NCBI RefSeq assembly: GCF_900446255.1
Contig: NZ_UIGI01000001.1
Coordinates: 2,382,763 to 2,446,762 of the forward strand
Reading direction: 5' to 3'
Source: Buttiauxella agrestis
Lineage (GTDB): Bacteria; Pseudomonadota; Gammaproteobacteria; Enterobacterales; Enterobacteriaceae
DNA length: 64,000 bases
Below, one piece after another: positions 39,680 through 47,673 of this stretch (position 1 is its first letter; the number at the start of each line of letters is the position of its first letter). Made by a program: the position numbers and the translations under genes. Below the pieces are notes generated by a model, which saw only the letters and a list, made by a program, of their open reading frames with translations, had not been told where the DNA came from and did no database searches.

Positions 39680-40825
39680 TCATTCTTCAGTGTGGAAAAG
39701 TTGCCACTGGTTCCGGCCTTGTTCTTTGGCCTGATACAGCGCCGCATCAGCTTGCGCAATCAGTCGCGTAGCAGACATGCCCGGCTCCCAAATCGCGATA
39801 CCGAGACTCATTGTGACGCAGGGTAAGACGAGCGACCCGGCATGAGGAATTGCGAGTGCTTTTAAGTTCTGTAGGATACGTTCTGCCACGTCAATCGCCT
39901 GCTGCGCAGTGGTATCAGGAAGCAGCATAATAAACTCCTCGCCTCCAAACCGCGCCACAACATCTTGTGTCGAACGAACCGCATCTTCAAGGCATTGAGC
40001 GACTTTTATCAGACATTCATCACCGGCCTGATGACCGTAATGGTCGTTATATTTTTTGAAGTGATCGACGTCTAACATAATCACTGACAGCGACGAGTTG
40101 CATTGTTCCTCTCGTTGCAGCGCTTTATCCAGCAACAGATGGAACACACGTCGATTGGCAATCCCGGTTAACGGGTCGCGGTTCGCCAACGTTTGTAACT
40201 GCGTTATCAAATCTCTGTTTTCATGCTCACGGCGGACGGCCAGAATAAACCAACCGCACAAAATCCGGCGGCCCGACTCAAACAACCCCGCCAGCAGGAT
40301 ATACAACAGCGCATTGAGCACCGTGAGATCAGAAGGATAAACAAAGTTACAGATAAGAATAACCACCCAAATGGGCAGGGTGAAACTCAGTAAAACGCGG
40401 GTATCAAAATAGAGTGAAATCAGCGCGGTGAAAATCAGCAACGCGGCGAAGGGGAACACAATCCGCGAATCGCCGCTGGCAATGAAGATGTAAAAACAAC
40501 ACACCCAAAGAGCGCTGATGCCCAGTAATGCCCCGTGCAGGCATTTACTCAGCCACTCGGCGTGTTGATCGGGGGCCATTCGCAAAAGGAAAATCACCGA
40601 AGACGAGATGGCGAGTATCAACCCCATAAGCAGTTCAAGCACGGGGTATGATTGCGTGATGTTGGCGATTTGTTGTATCGGCGAAAAGTAATGTCGGCCT
40701 AAAATGAATAGACAGAACAATAGGTTAATCCACAAAAACCAGACACCACTGATCGTGATCGCACGTTGCCGCATGACCTTAAGGCGAAAATCTAAATTGG
40801 TGTAAGTTCTGCGTACATCTAGCAA
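39680..40825 (-). CDS. Membrane-anchored diguanylate cyclase
   Basis: GGDEF-domain protein of 381 residues making cyclic di-GMP. The N-terminal half has about six hydrophobic segments (residues 22-205); the catalytic domain follows with NRDPLTGIANRR near residue 215, DVDHFKKYND near 252 and the active-site loop ARFGGEEF near 293. The inhibitory I-site RxxD is not in register before the GGEEF (RSTQD), so product inhibition may be lost. It starts with TTG, seven bases after GGAG at 40833-40836. K-12 has the PAS-GGDEF gene dgcM at this place; this protein has a different N-terminus and is not called an orthologue. Confidence 0.85.
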   Translation of the reverse strand: MLDVRRTYTNLDFRLKVMRQRAITISGVWFLWINLLFCLFILGRHYFSPIQQIANITQSYPVLELLMGLILAISSSVIFLLRMAPDQHAEWLSKCLHGALLGISALWVCCFYIFIASGDSRIVFPFAALLIFTALISLYFDTRVLLSFTLPIWVVILICNFVYPSDLTVLNALLYILLAGLFESGRRILCGWFILAVRREHENRDLITQLQTLANRDPLTGIANRRVFHLLLDKALQREEQCNSSLSVIMLDVDHFKKYNDHYGHQAGDECLIKVAQCLEDAVRSTQDVVARFGGEEFIMLLPDTTAQQAIDVAERILQNLKALAIPHAGSLVLPCVTMSLGIAIWEPGMSATRLIAQADAALYQAKEQGRNQWQLFHTEE

Positions 40826-40991
40826 ACATCATCTCCGTATGCCCTGGTGGCATTGCTGTATCCGAAAAACAACAGAAATGTAACATTTTTTATTGAGCAA
40901 ATTCAGGAAGTTTGCATATTTTTCCGAGTTACATAACAAAAGAAGACGGCTAGACTGACAACAGAAATGTGGCAATACGTGGAGAAATGCT

Positions 40992-41975
40992 TTGGAAACC
41001 ATTAAAGGGCACGATTTAAAAGTGCCGGACGCCGTATTAGCCTGGCAACTCGATGGCAATGGCGGCGTCGAAACCATCGAAGATAACGACACTATCGATG
41101 CTGCACATCCTGGTTGGTTGCATTTAAATTATACCCATACCGATAGTGCAAACTGGCTGGCGACCACACCATTACTGCCCAATTATGCCCGTGATGCGCT
41201 GGCCGGCGAAAGCTTGCGCCCGCGTGTGACACGTATTGGCGAAGGGACGCTCATCACGTTGCGCTGCATCAATGGCAGTACCGATGAACGCCCCGACCAA
41301 CTCGTCGCAATGCGCTTATATATCGACGAGCGGCTTATTGTCTCAACGCGTCAGCGCCGGGTACTGGCACTTGATGACGTGGTGAATGACCTCAAAGAGG
41401 GCGCTGGTCCGGCCGATACGGGCGGTTGGCTGGTGGATGTTTGTGACGCGCTGACTGACCATGCCAGCGAGTTTATTGAGCAGTTGCATGACAAAATTAT
41501 CGATCTCGAAGATAACTTACTCGATCAACAAATCCCTCCACGAGGTTTTCTGGCGTTACTGCGTAAACAGCTGATTGTGATGCGCCGTTATATGGCGCCG
41601 CAGCGGGATGTCTATGCGCGTCTTTCGAGTGAGCGATTGCCGTGGATGACCGATGATCACCGTCGTCGGATGCAGGATATTTCCGACAGGTTAGGGCGCG
41701 GGCTGGATGAAATCGACGCCTGTATTGCGCGTACTGCTGTGATGGCGGATGAAATCGCCCAGGTGATGCAAGAAGCGATGGGGCGTCGAACCTATACCAT
41801 GTCATTAATGGCGATGGTTTTCCTACCAAGCACATTTCTGACGGGGCTGTTTGGCGTGAATTTAGGCGGCATTCCAGGCGGCGGCTGGCATTTTGGTTTT
41901 AGCCTGTTTTGCATCATGTTGGTGGTTCTTATTGGCGGTGTTGCCTGGTGGTTACATCGCAGTAAATGGCTGTAA
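40992..41975 (+). CDS. zntB: Zinc transporter ZntB
   Basis: CorA-family inner-membrane transporter, 327 residues as in E. coli ZntB. A large cytoplasmic alpha/beta domain precedes two C-terminal membrane segments. The family pore motif is GVN in [12 protein letters not shown] near residue 293. The start is a TTG codon (MET-IKG) with GGAG at 40981-40984, seven bases away; the ATG within the spacer is out of frame. It is divergent from the diguanylate cyclase gene, with 166 bases between the starts. Confidence 0.94.
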   Translation: METIKGHDLKVPDAVLAWQLDGNGGVETIEDNDTIDAAHPGWLHLNYTHTDSANWLATTPLLPNYARDALAGESLRPRVTRIGEGTLITLRCINGSTDERPDQLVAMRLYIDERLIVSTRQRRVLALDDVVNDLKEGAGPADTGGWLVDVCDALTDHASEFIEQLHDKIIDLEDNLLDQQIPPRGFLALLRKQLIVMRRYMAPQRDVYARLSSERLPWMTDDHRRRMQDISDRLGRGLDEIDACIARTAVMADEIAQVMQEAMGRRTYTMSLMAMVFLPSTFLTGLFGVNLGGIPGGGWHFGFSLFCIMLVVLIGGVAWWLHRSKWL

Positions 41976-42021
41976 AATTTAACATTTTTAACAAGGTGCT
42001 TACTAAAAAAGGCTGCGATAA

Positions 42022-42035
42022 TTGAGCCAGGTCAA
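42022..42035. promoter_or_regulatory. FNR-binding site of fnrS
   Basis: TTGAG-CCAG-GTCAA matches the FNR consensus TTGAT-N4-ATCAA at eight of ten positions. It is centred about 42 bases before the fnrS 5' end, the normal class II activation distance. Confidence 0.8.
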
Positions 42036-42070
42036 TAACTGGAACGCCGGTTCAAGGCACTATCTCTCTC

Positions 42071-42189
42071 GCAGGTGAATGCAACGTCAAGCGATGGGCG
42101 TTGCGCTCCATATTGTCTTACTTCCTTTTTTAGAATTACTGCATAGCACAATTGATTCGTACGAGCCGACTATTAGTCGGCTTTTTTTT
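42071..42189 (+). ncRNA. fnrS: FnrS small regulatory RNA
   Basis: Hfq-dependent sRNA induced by FNR under anaerobiosis, repressing genes for aerobic functions such as sodB. The 5' end GCAGGTGAATGCAACGTCAA and the central CTCCATATTGTCTTACTTCC seed region are as I remember E. coli FnrS, and the gene lies after zntB, its known neighbourhood in E. coli. An FNR site sits at -42. The 3' end is an intrinsic terminator (stem AGCCGACT / AGTCGGCT at 42164-42171 and 42175-42182, then eight T residues). The total length is about 118 bases. Confidence 0.94.
42164..42189 (+). terminator. fnrS terminator
   Basis: A perfect 8-base-pair stem with a 3-base loop (ATT) is followed by an uninterrupted T tract. 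It forms the 3' end of FnrS and would provide the Hfq-binding poly-U tail. Confidence 0.93.
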
Positions 42190-42242
42190 GTCTGCGATTT
42201 GTTGACTATGCTTAAAGGGAAGGTACAAAACTGGAGGCCATA

Positions 42243-42395
42243 ATGACTTTTTATCGAAGCTTATTCATGAGCGACCCGACATTCCCGAGCGAACCCACGC
42301 CTGTGCCCGATCCGATACCCAGGCCGCAGCCGATACCCGACCCGCCGCTTGATCCCGATCCAAAACCGATTATCGACCCGCCGCCGCACATGTGA
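42243..42395 (+). CDS. Proline-rich small protein (50 residues)
   Basis: A short ORF with a strong ribosome site (GGAGG, five bases before the ATG). After a nonpolar N-terminus MTFYRSLFM the sequence is a run of Pro-Asp/Pro-X pairs (PVPDPIPRPQPIPDPPL) with about 20 prolines among 50 residues, ending PPPHM. There is no signal peptide or membrane segment. A second in-frame ATG at codon 9 (MSDPTF) is a possible start. I do not recognise the family. It lies between fnrS and the convergent ttcA gene, and a hairpin follows its stop. The strong ribosome site and ordered repeat argue for a real gene. Confidence 0.6.
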   Translation: MTFYRSLFMSDPTFPSEPTPVPDPIPRPQPIPDPPLDPDPKPIIDPPPHM

Positions 42396-42400
42396 AGGTT

Positions 42401-42424
42401 TCCCTCTCCGCTGCCGGAGAGGGA
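42401..42424 (+). repeat. CCCTCTCC-type intergenic hairpin (copy 2)
   Basis: A perfect 10-base-pair stem (TCCCTCTCCG / CGGAGAGGGA, loop CTGC), five bases after the stop of the proline-rich ORF and just before the end of the convergent ttcA gene. It shares the CCCTCTCC...GGAGAGGG core with the element at 18323-18344, so it belongs to a dispersed intergenic hairpin family, and may serve as a weak terminator. Confidence 0.7.
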
Positions 42425-42432
42425 CGATATGA

Positions 42433-43368
42433 CTATTTTATTTCGAGGATATCGAGGCGTTGCGCAGGGGATTCACTGTCTTCGTCTTCTGGCTGCCAGC
42501 CCGCAGGCTGCATCGGCAATTCTTCGCGGTCGAACGCTAAATCACCACCATCGACAACTTCCGCACCGTGTTTCAGGCCTTTGAAATCAAACAGCGTGGT
42601 ATCGCACATATGCGAAGGCACCACATTTTGCATCGCGCTGAACATGGTTTCGATACGGCCAGGATAACGTTTATCCCAGTCGCGCAGCATCTCGCCAATC
42701 ACCTGGCGCTGGAGGTTTGGCTGTGAACCACACAGGTTGCACGGAATAATCGGGTATTCACGCGCGATGGCGAAACGCTCAATATCTTTCTCGCGGCAGT
42801 AGGCCAGCGGGCGAATCACAATGTGCTTGCCGTCATCACTCATCAGTTTTGGTGGCATGCCTTTCATTTTGCCGCCGTAGAACATATTCAGGAACATCGT
42901 CTGAAGAATGTCATCGCGATGGTGGCCAAGGGCAATTTTCGTTGCCCCTAACTCGGTTGCGGTGCGGTAGAGAATGCCACGGCGTAAACGAGAGCAAAGC
43001 GAGCAGGTGGTTTTCCCTTCTGGGATCTTGTCTTTTACGATGCCGTAAGTGTTTTCTTCGACAATTTTGTACTCCACACCAATGCTTTCCAGGTACGCAG
43101 GCAGAATGTGCTCAGGGAAACCGGGTTGCTTCTGGTCGAGGTTAACCGCCACCAGGCTGAAATTGATTGGCGCGCTCTGCTGCAAATTACGCAGAATTTC
43201 CAGCATGGTGTAGCTGTCTTTGCCACCAGACAGGCAAACCATAATGCGATCGCCTTCTACAATCATGTTGTAATCAGCGATAGCTTCGCCCACGTTACGA
43301 CGCAGACGTTTCTGTAATTTGTTCAGGTTGTATTGTTCTTTCTTAGTAACTTCTTGTTTATCTTGCAT
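42433..43368 (-). CDS. ttcA: tRNA 2-thiocytidine(32) biosynthesis protein TtcA
   Basis: ATP-dependent tRNA thiolase, 311 residues as in E. coli, installing s2C at position 32. The PP-loop SGGKDS is at residues 47-52 and the paired cysteines of the 4Fe-4S cluster lie in CSLCSR (near 122) and the later CNLC (near 213). In E. coli K-12 the Rac prophage attaches in this gene; here ttcA is intact and no prophage genes adjoin it. Confidence 0.96.
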   Translation of the reverse strand: MQDKQEVTKKEQYNLNKLQKRLRRNVGEAIADYNMIVEGDRIMVCLSGGKDSYTMLEILRNLQQSAPINFSLVAVNLDQKQPGFPEHILPAYLESIGVEYKIVEENTYGIVKDKIPEGKTTCSLCSRLRRGILYRTATELGATKIALGHHRDDILQTMFLNMFYGGKMKGMPPKLMSDDGKHIVIRPLAYCREKDIERFAIAREYPIIPCNLCGSQPNLQRQVIGEMLRDWDKRYPGRIETMFSAMQNVVPSHMCDTTLFDFKGLKHGAEVVDGGDLAFDREELPMQPAGWQPEDEDSESPAQRLDILEIK

Positions 43369-43588
43369 TTAGTTGACGCTCTAACTCGAAAAGGGGCACC
43401 GCAGGGGCATAGCCATGCTACATGGCGTGTATGGTACGGATTGCGGCGACGAAAGTCAGCACGAAATGAAGTAAAAAGCGTTTCTTAATGGCGTGGTTTT
43501 AATGAGATTAGAATAAGTTTGCCCTATTAAAACCTTATTTATTGCATGGATAATTTCACTTATGTATTATGCGCCGCCGGCCAATCTT

Positions 43589-43594
43589 TATAAT
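43589..43594 (+). promoter_or_regulatory. Consensus -10 element before the tRNA-like gene
   Basis: An exact TATAAT hexamer followed by C-rich sequence, 44 bases before the tRNA-like gene. No clear -35 element is seen at 17 bases. It would give a transcript starting near 43601. The 269-base gap from the ttcA start to the tRNA-like gene holds no ORF. Confidence 0.45.
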
Positions 43595-43637
43595 CCCTAT
43601 GTGATTATGAAATGAAGGGTCAGGCATGCGTTAAAAA

Positions 43638-43711
43638 CCGCCACTAGCTCATCGGGAAGAGCGGCAACCTCTGTGTTGTAGTACGGGGTTCGAGGCTCCG
43701 GTGGCGGACCA
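43638..43711 (+). tRNA. tRNA-like gene with a six-base anticodon loop (isotype undetermined)
   Basis: A 74-base sequence that folds as a full cloverleaf. The acceptor stem is a perfect 7 bp (CCGCCAC at 43638-43644 with GTGGCGG at 43701-43707) followed by an encoded ACCA. The D-stem is GCTC/GAGC around ATCGGGAA, and the T-stem CGGGG/CTCCG (one G-U pair) around TTCGAGG. The anticodon stem GCAAC/GTTGT (outer G-U pair) closes a loop of only six bases, CTCTGT, instead of seven. If the first five bases take normal positions 32-36, the anticodon is CTG (Gln), but this is uncertain. T-loop position 60 is G rather than a pyrimidine. It may be a degenerate tRNA, a tRNA with a noncanonical role, or an attachment-site relic. 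Confidence 0.6.
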
Positions 43712-43766
43712 AAGCAAAATCTCTTTTACTTCACTCTCACCACACTATTTGCTTCACACAATCCCG

Positions 43767-44135
43767 TTATGCATCTGGTTTTTCATAGCGCGGCAACTGC
43801 GTAATCTCATAGGTACTTGTGCTCAGCACGACGCAGCGATCTGGCTCAGGGTTGCCGGAATAAAACATGAAATAGGTCTGTTTTCCCGGGAAGAACACCA
43901 GGTCATCTCCATTTTGAAAACGTGTGACGCGGAAAGGGACATCATTCTGGGTTTTGTTCTGTCTGACTCCGGAGGCAACCTGAAAGTGTTCGTCCCATTT
44001 CATTGTCGTGAGGCTATAAGCAAAACGCGAAATCACCATATTTTCACGCATTGAACATGAAAGTCGGGTTGCTGTGGCGGCAAATACAGAAGAATGAACG
44101 AGGCCTAAAAGGCTTAATAAAAGAACAAATTTCAT
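43767..44135 (-). CDS. Hypothetical secreted protein
   Basis: Protein of 122 residues with a clear Sec signal peptide (MKFVLLLSLLGLVHSSVFA, cleavage near ATA) and a mature part of about 100 residues containing two cysteines (RLSCSM and DRCVVL), which could form a disulfide. The start at 44135 follows AAGGTG with normal spacing; five further upstream codons in frame are ignored. I do not recognise a family. It lies in the variable zone between ttcA and dbpA, on the strand opposite to the tRNA-like gene. Confidence 0.72.
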   Translation of the reverse strand: MKFVLLLSLLGLVHSSVFAATATRLSCSMRENMVISRFAYSLTTMKWDEHFQVASGVRQNKTQNDVPFRVTRFQNGDDLVFFPGKQTYFMFYSGNPEPDRCVVLSTSTYEITQLPRYEKPDA

Positions 44136-44323
44136 GAGACACCTTGTCATCTAATGTAGGTAACAGAAGGGTAACATGAATCGCCATAGAATTTAAATTT
44201 GCGCAATTCATATTCTTTAGATGATTTATCTAATGAAACTGAAGGTTCGCGGAACTCAAAACCGGGGAGGGATATATTCGCAGGTGGGTATTAATTCGGG
44301 GAGGGGTTAACCTGATTGATAAT

Positions 44324-44458
44324 TTAGTAAATTGCTTCTAGCTTATCCAGAAAATAAAAAGAGTGGGTTGGTACATCAAGAGCATTAACCAGCAACATTA
44401 ACCAGGCCAGAACCACAAGAACTAAAATGATAGCGGCGGCTTTGAATCCCTGAATCAT
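44324..44458 (-). CDS. Possible 44-residue membrane protein
   Basis: A short ORF (MIQGFKAAAI...) with one strongly hydrophobic segment at about residues 7-26 followed by a polar tail ending LDKLEAIY. It lies 64 bases downstream of the Bor-like lipoprotein gene on the same strand. No convincing ribosome site precedes the ATG, so it may not be translated. I do not recognise it. The neighbouring gap 44136-44323 shows nothing else. Confidence 0.35.
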   Translation of the reverse strand: MIQGFKAAAIILVLVVLAWLMLLVNALDVPTHSFYFLDKLEAIY

Positions 44459-44522
44459 AAAATATTTTATCGTACAATGAGTTAGATTATTTAAAGCCAG
44501 TGCATAGCACTGGCTATTTAAC

Positions 44523-44813
44523 TTACTTAGAGCAATAAACGCGTGCATCACGTGGGGTATAAATACCAAACGTGATAAAGCCGAGGAAACCGTCAGCAAA
44601 CGTCTGCTGAACTTCTGTGCGTACCACTTTATCTGCACCGCCGCATACCGCTGCCGCATCAACAGTTTTGGTTTGACCAATACCGCTTACAAAGAAGTGA
44701 TGTGTCGTGGTTTGCTGTGGTTTCTCAGCAATATCTTTATTAATCGTGAAGGTTTGCTGCGCACAGCCAGATAAAACCAGAGAAGCAACAGCCGCTATCA
44801 TTAACTTTTTCAT
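44523..44813 (-). CDS. bor: Bor-family lipoprotein
   Basis: Outer-membrane lipoprotein of 96 residues very like phage lambda Bor and plasmid Iss. The lipobox LVLSGC gives lipidation at Cys17, and conserved segments THHFFVSGIGQTKTVDAA and GFITFGIYTPRDARVYC follow. Bor/Iss proteins are associated with serum resistance. AAAGGGATTGTT precedes the ATG at 44813; the longer upstream frame is ignored. Bor genes are often of phage origin, which suits its place in the variable zone next to ttcA. Confidence 0.87.
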   Translation of the reverse strand: MKKLMIAAVASLVLSGCAQQTFTINKDIAEKPQQTTTHHFFVSGIGQTKTVDAAAVCGGADKVVRTEVQQTFADGFLGFITFGIYTPRDARVYCSK

Positions 44814-45144
44814 AACAATCCCTTTGTTTATTTGTAGTAACCGCGCGCAGAATCGCATTGTAATTATTAATAAGAAATCCGACCAGTTGTTGGTATAAGA
44901 ATTATCTTGCCATTGTTTTGGATTTGTTTATATCGCATCAAATTAGACGATTTGGATTAACCTTTATCGATCATTTGAAAGATTTAATACTGAAGTCATG
45001 ATTATCAGGGTAAATCAGGTCTTATCACAGCGTGTGACTTGAAATGGCAGCCCTAATTTGCTGGAAACTGCCGCGTTGCAGCGACGAATCTGCTAATATG
45101 CGCGCCAGACGCTGTCTGACAGCCCATTAATTGAGAGTATAACT
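44814..45144. other. Intergenic region between bor and dbpA
   Basis: A 331-base gap between divergent genes. It is AT-rich near bor and contains a -10-like TAATAT at 45094-45099 that may belong to the dbpA promoter. I see no ORF of useful length or stable RNA in it. Confidence 0.4.
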
Positions 45145-46518
45145 GTGACATCTTTTTCTACCCTAAACGTTCTGCCAGCAGAACAACTCGCCAACCTCAC
45201 CGAACTTGGTTATCACACCATGACGCCTGTTCAGGCGGCTGCATTACCCGCGATTCTGGCTGGGAAAGATGTCCGCGCACAGGCGAAAACCGGCAGTGGC
45301 AAAACCGCTGCATTTGGCCTGGGCTTACTGCAACACATTGACGCAAATCAGTTTATTACTCAGTCGCTGGTGTTGTGCCCGACTCGCGAACTGGCTGACC
45401 AGGTAGCAAAAGAATTACGCCGCCTGGCACGCTACATGCCGAATATTAAAGTGCTCACGCTTTGTGGCGGGCAGCCGTTTGGTGCCCAGCGCGATTCGCT
45501 GCAACATGCTCCGCATGTGATTGTCGCGACACCTGGCCGTTTGCTGGATCACCTGAAAAAAGAGACCGTCAAGCTCGATGCCCTGCAAACGCTGGTGCTG
45601 GACGAAGCAGACCGCATGCTGGATATGGGATTTGCTGACGCCATTGACGAAGTGATTAGCCATGCGCCGCAAGATCGCCAGACCCTGCTTTTCTCTGCTA
45701 CCTGGCCGACGGCTATTGCATCCATTAGCTCCCGCGTGCAGCGTTCGCCAGAAACCATCGAAATTGATTCCGTAGATGAATTGCCTTCTGTAGAGCAGCA
45801 ATTCTATGAAATCTCCCGCAGTGGCAAAATTAGCCTGTTGCAGAAACTTCTTAGCAAGCATCAACCTGCGTCTTGCGTCGTCTTCTGTAACACCAAGAAA
45901 GATTGCCAGGCCGTTTGTGATGCGCTAACCGAAAGCAACCAAAGCGTGCTGGCGCTGCATGGCGACATGGAACAGCGCGATCGCGATCAAACGCTGGTGC
46001 GTTTTGCCAACGGCAGTAGCCGCGTGCTGGTCGCAACGGATGTTGCAGCACGTGGTCTGGACATCAAAGCACTGGAAATGGTGATTAACTACGAACTTTC
46101 CTGGGACCCGGAAGTTCACGTTCACCGTATTGGTCGTACCGCTCGCGCCGGTGAAAGTGGCCTGGCAATTAGCCTGTGCGCACCTGAAGAAGCCCAGCGT
46201 GCCAGCGTGTTAGCAGAGATGTTGAACTTGTCTTTGAGCTGGCAGCCCGCGCCTACAGCCGGAAGCATCAAACCGCTGGAAGCGACTATGGCGACGTTGT
46301 GCATCGACGGCGGTAAAAAAGCGAAAATGCGTCCAGGTGATATTCTCGGTGCGTTGACCGGTGATTTGGGACTGGATGGCGCAGATATCGGCAAAATTGA
46401 TGTGCACCCGATGCACGTTTATGTCGCGATCCGAGAATCTGTAGCGCGTCATGCGTGGAAGCAATTGCAGAGTGGTAAAATTAAAGGCAAATCCGTCAAA
46501 GTGCGTTTGCTGAAGTAA
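45145..46518 (+). CDS. dbpA: ATP-dependent RNA helicase DbpA
   Basis: DEAD-box helicase, 457 residues as in E. coli, acting in 50S ribosome assembly. Motifs in order: Walker A AKTGSGKT near residue 48, PTRELA, the DEAD box LVLDEADRMLD near 151, SAT in LLFSATWP, VATDVAARGLD and HRIGRTARAG. The C-terminal domain (about 385-457) is the RNA-recognition fold that binds 23S rRNA helix 92. Translation starts at a GTG codon, as I recall for E. coli dbpA. It converges on gapC. Confidence 0.96.
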   Translation: MTSFSTLNVLPAEQLANLTELGYHTMTPVQAAALPAILAGKDVRAQAKTGSGKTAAFGLGLLQHIDANQFITQSLVLCPTRELADQVAKELRRLARYMPNIKVLTLCGGQPFGAQRDSLQHAPHVIVATPGRLLDHLKKETVKLDALQTLVLDEADRMLDMGFADAIDEVISHAPQDRQTLLFSATWPTAIASISSRVQRSPETIEIDSVDELPSVEQQFYEISRSGKISLLQKLLSKHQPASCVVFCNTKKDCQAVCDALTESNQSVLALHGDMEQRDRDQTLVRFANGSSRVLVATDVAARGLDIKALEMVINYELSWDPEVHVHRIGRTARAGESGLAISLCAPEEAQRASVLAEMLNLSLSWQPAPTAGSIKPLEATMATLCIDGGKKAKMRPGDILGALTGDLGLDGADIGKIDVHPMHVYVAIRESVARHAWKQLQSGKIKGKSVKVRLLK

Positions 46519-46528
46519 GTTTTTAACA

Positions 46529-46559
46529 CCGCTCCCTGCAACATTAGGGCAGGGGGCGG
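46529..46559 (+). terminator. Hairpin between convergent dbpA and gapC
   Basis: An 11-base-pair GC-rich stem (CCGCTCCCTGC / GCAGGGGGCGG with one T-G pair, 9-base loop) fills the gap between the dbpA stop and the gapC stop. T-rich sequence follows on the + side (TTAATTCTATTC) and a TTAAAAAC stretch on the other, so it may end both transcripts. Confidence 0.7.
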
Positions 46560-46565
46560 TTAATT

Positions 46566-47567
46566 CTATTCTTTCGCGACCGCATCCAGTACCCGCACCA
46601 GTTGCGTGACGAAACCGTACTCGTTATCGTACCAGGCCACGGTTTTAACCAGTTGCAAATCACCCACTTCAGTCACTTCCGTCTGCGTGGCATCAAACAC
46701 CGAACCAAAATTCGTGCCGACAATATCGGACGACACAATTTCCTCGTCGGTGTAGCCAAATGATTCATTGCCGTCGGTCGCTTTTTTCAGCGCCGCATTA
46801 ATCTCCTCGACCGTTACCTTCTTATCAAGAATCGACACTAATTCAGTGACCGAACCGGTCAGCGTTGGCACACGTTGCGCGTGACCTTTGAGTTTGCCCT
46901 GAAGCTCAGGGATCACCAGACCAATGGCTTTTGCCGCGCCGGTTGTATGCGGAATGATATTTTGCGCAGCCGCACGCGAAGCGCGCAGATCTTTACCTCG
47001 CGGGCCATCTACCAGCGATTGCGTGCCGGTGTATGCATGGATGGTGGTCATGGTGCCGACTTTAATCCCAAAGTTGTCGTGCAGCGCTTTTGCCATTGGC
47101 GCGAGGCAATTGGTGGTACATGAAGCGACGGAAAGAATTTTATCTTCCGGGGTAATCGTGTTGCAGTTGACGTTAAAGACGATGGTTTTCATATCGCCAG
47201 CAGGGGCGGAGATCAGCACTTTCTTCGCTCCGGCATCCAGATGTGCGCTGGCTTTTTCCTCGGAGGTATAGAAACCGGTGCATTCGATGACTATCTCAAC
47301 GCCGACTTTTCCCCAGGGAATGTTTTTGGCGTCTTTCTCGGCATACACCGCAATTTTCTTGCCGTTCACAATCAACGCGTCGTCGGTGTAATCCACCGAG
47401 CCGTTGAAATTGCGGTAACTGGAGTCGTGTTTTAACAAATACGCCAGCACTTCAGGCGAGGTGAGATCGTTGATAGCAACAATTTCAACTTCGCTTTTGG
47501 TTTCAAGAACACGGCGTAACACCAGGCGACCTATACGACCAAAGCCATTGATACCGACCTTTTTCAT
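46566..47567 (-). CDS. gapC: Glyceraldehyde-3-phosphate dehydrogenase GapC
   Basis: Phosphorylating NAD-dependent GAPDH, 333 residues. The NAD motif NGFGRIGR is at residues 7-14, the catalytic Cys150 in SVASCTTNC and the catalytic His in [10 protein letters not shown] near 177; the C-terminal segment WYDNEYGF is standard. It resembles the gapC product, not the housekeeping gapA product. E. coli K-12 gapC is a pseudogene; this copy is intact. GAGGAG precedes the ATG at 47567 and 16 further upstream codons are ignored. In K-12 gapC neighbours cybB; here the two are 4 kb apart with the alkylsulfatase genes between. Confidence 0.92.
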   Translation of the reverse strand: MKKVGINGFGRIGRLVLRRVLETKSEVEIVAINDLTSPEVLAYLLKHDSSYRNFNGSVDYTDDALIVNGKKIAVYAEKDAKNIPWGKVGVEIVIECTGFYTSEEKASAHLDAGAKKVLISAPAGDMKTIVFNVNCNTITPEDKILSVASCTTNCLAPMAKALHDNFGIKVGTMTTIHAYTGTQSLVDGPRGKDLRASRAAAQNIIPHTTGAAKAIGLVIPELQGKLKGHAQRVPTLTGSVTELVSILDKKVTVEEINAALKKATDGNESFGYTDEEIVSSDIVGTNFGSVFDATQTEVTEVGDLQLVKTVAWYDNEYGFVTQLVRVLDAVAKE

Positions 47568-47673
47568 GAACTGCTCCTCAATTTTAGCTTTTGTGAGGGT
47601 AACTTCCGAAATCAACTCTTAGTGATAGTTCATAAAACCATCAGCTGCAAACCTATACCGGTAACCACAAACG

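Noticed and set aside
43638-43711. Naming the tRNA-like gene as tRNA-Gln(CTG)
   Set aside because: The loop lacks one base and position 37 would be T; the remainder does not resemble enterobacterial tRNA-Gln, so the isotype is left open.
44458-44680. N-terminal extension of the membrane microprotein frame back across the bor gene
   Set aside because: The extra 74 codons lie in a shadow frame of bor on the same strand; only the portion from 44458 looks protein-like.
42433-45144. Residual prophage next to ttcA
   Set aside because: No integrase, excisionase, capsid or lysis gene was found; only the Bor-like gene hints at phage ancestry.
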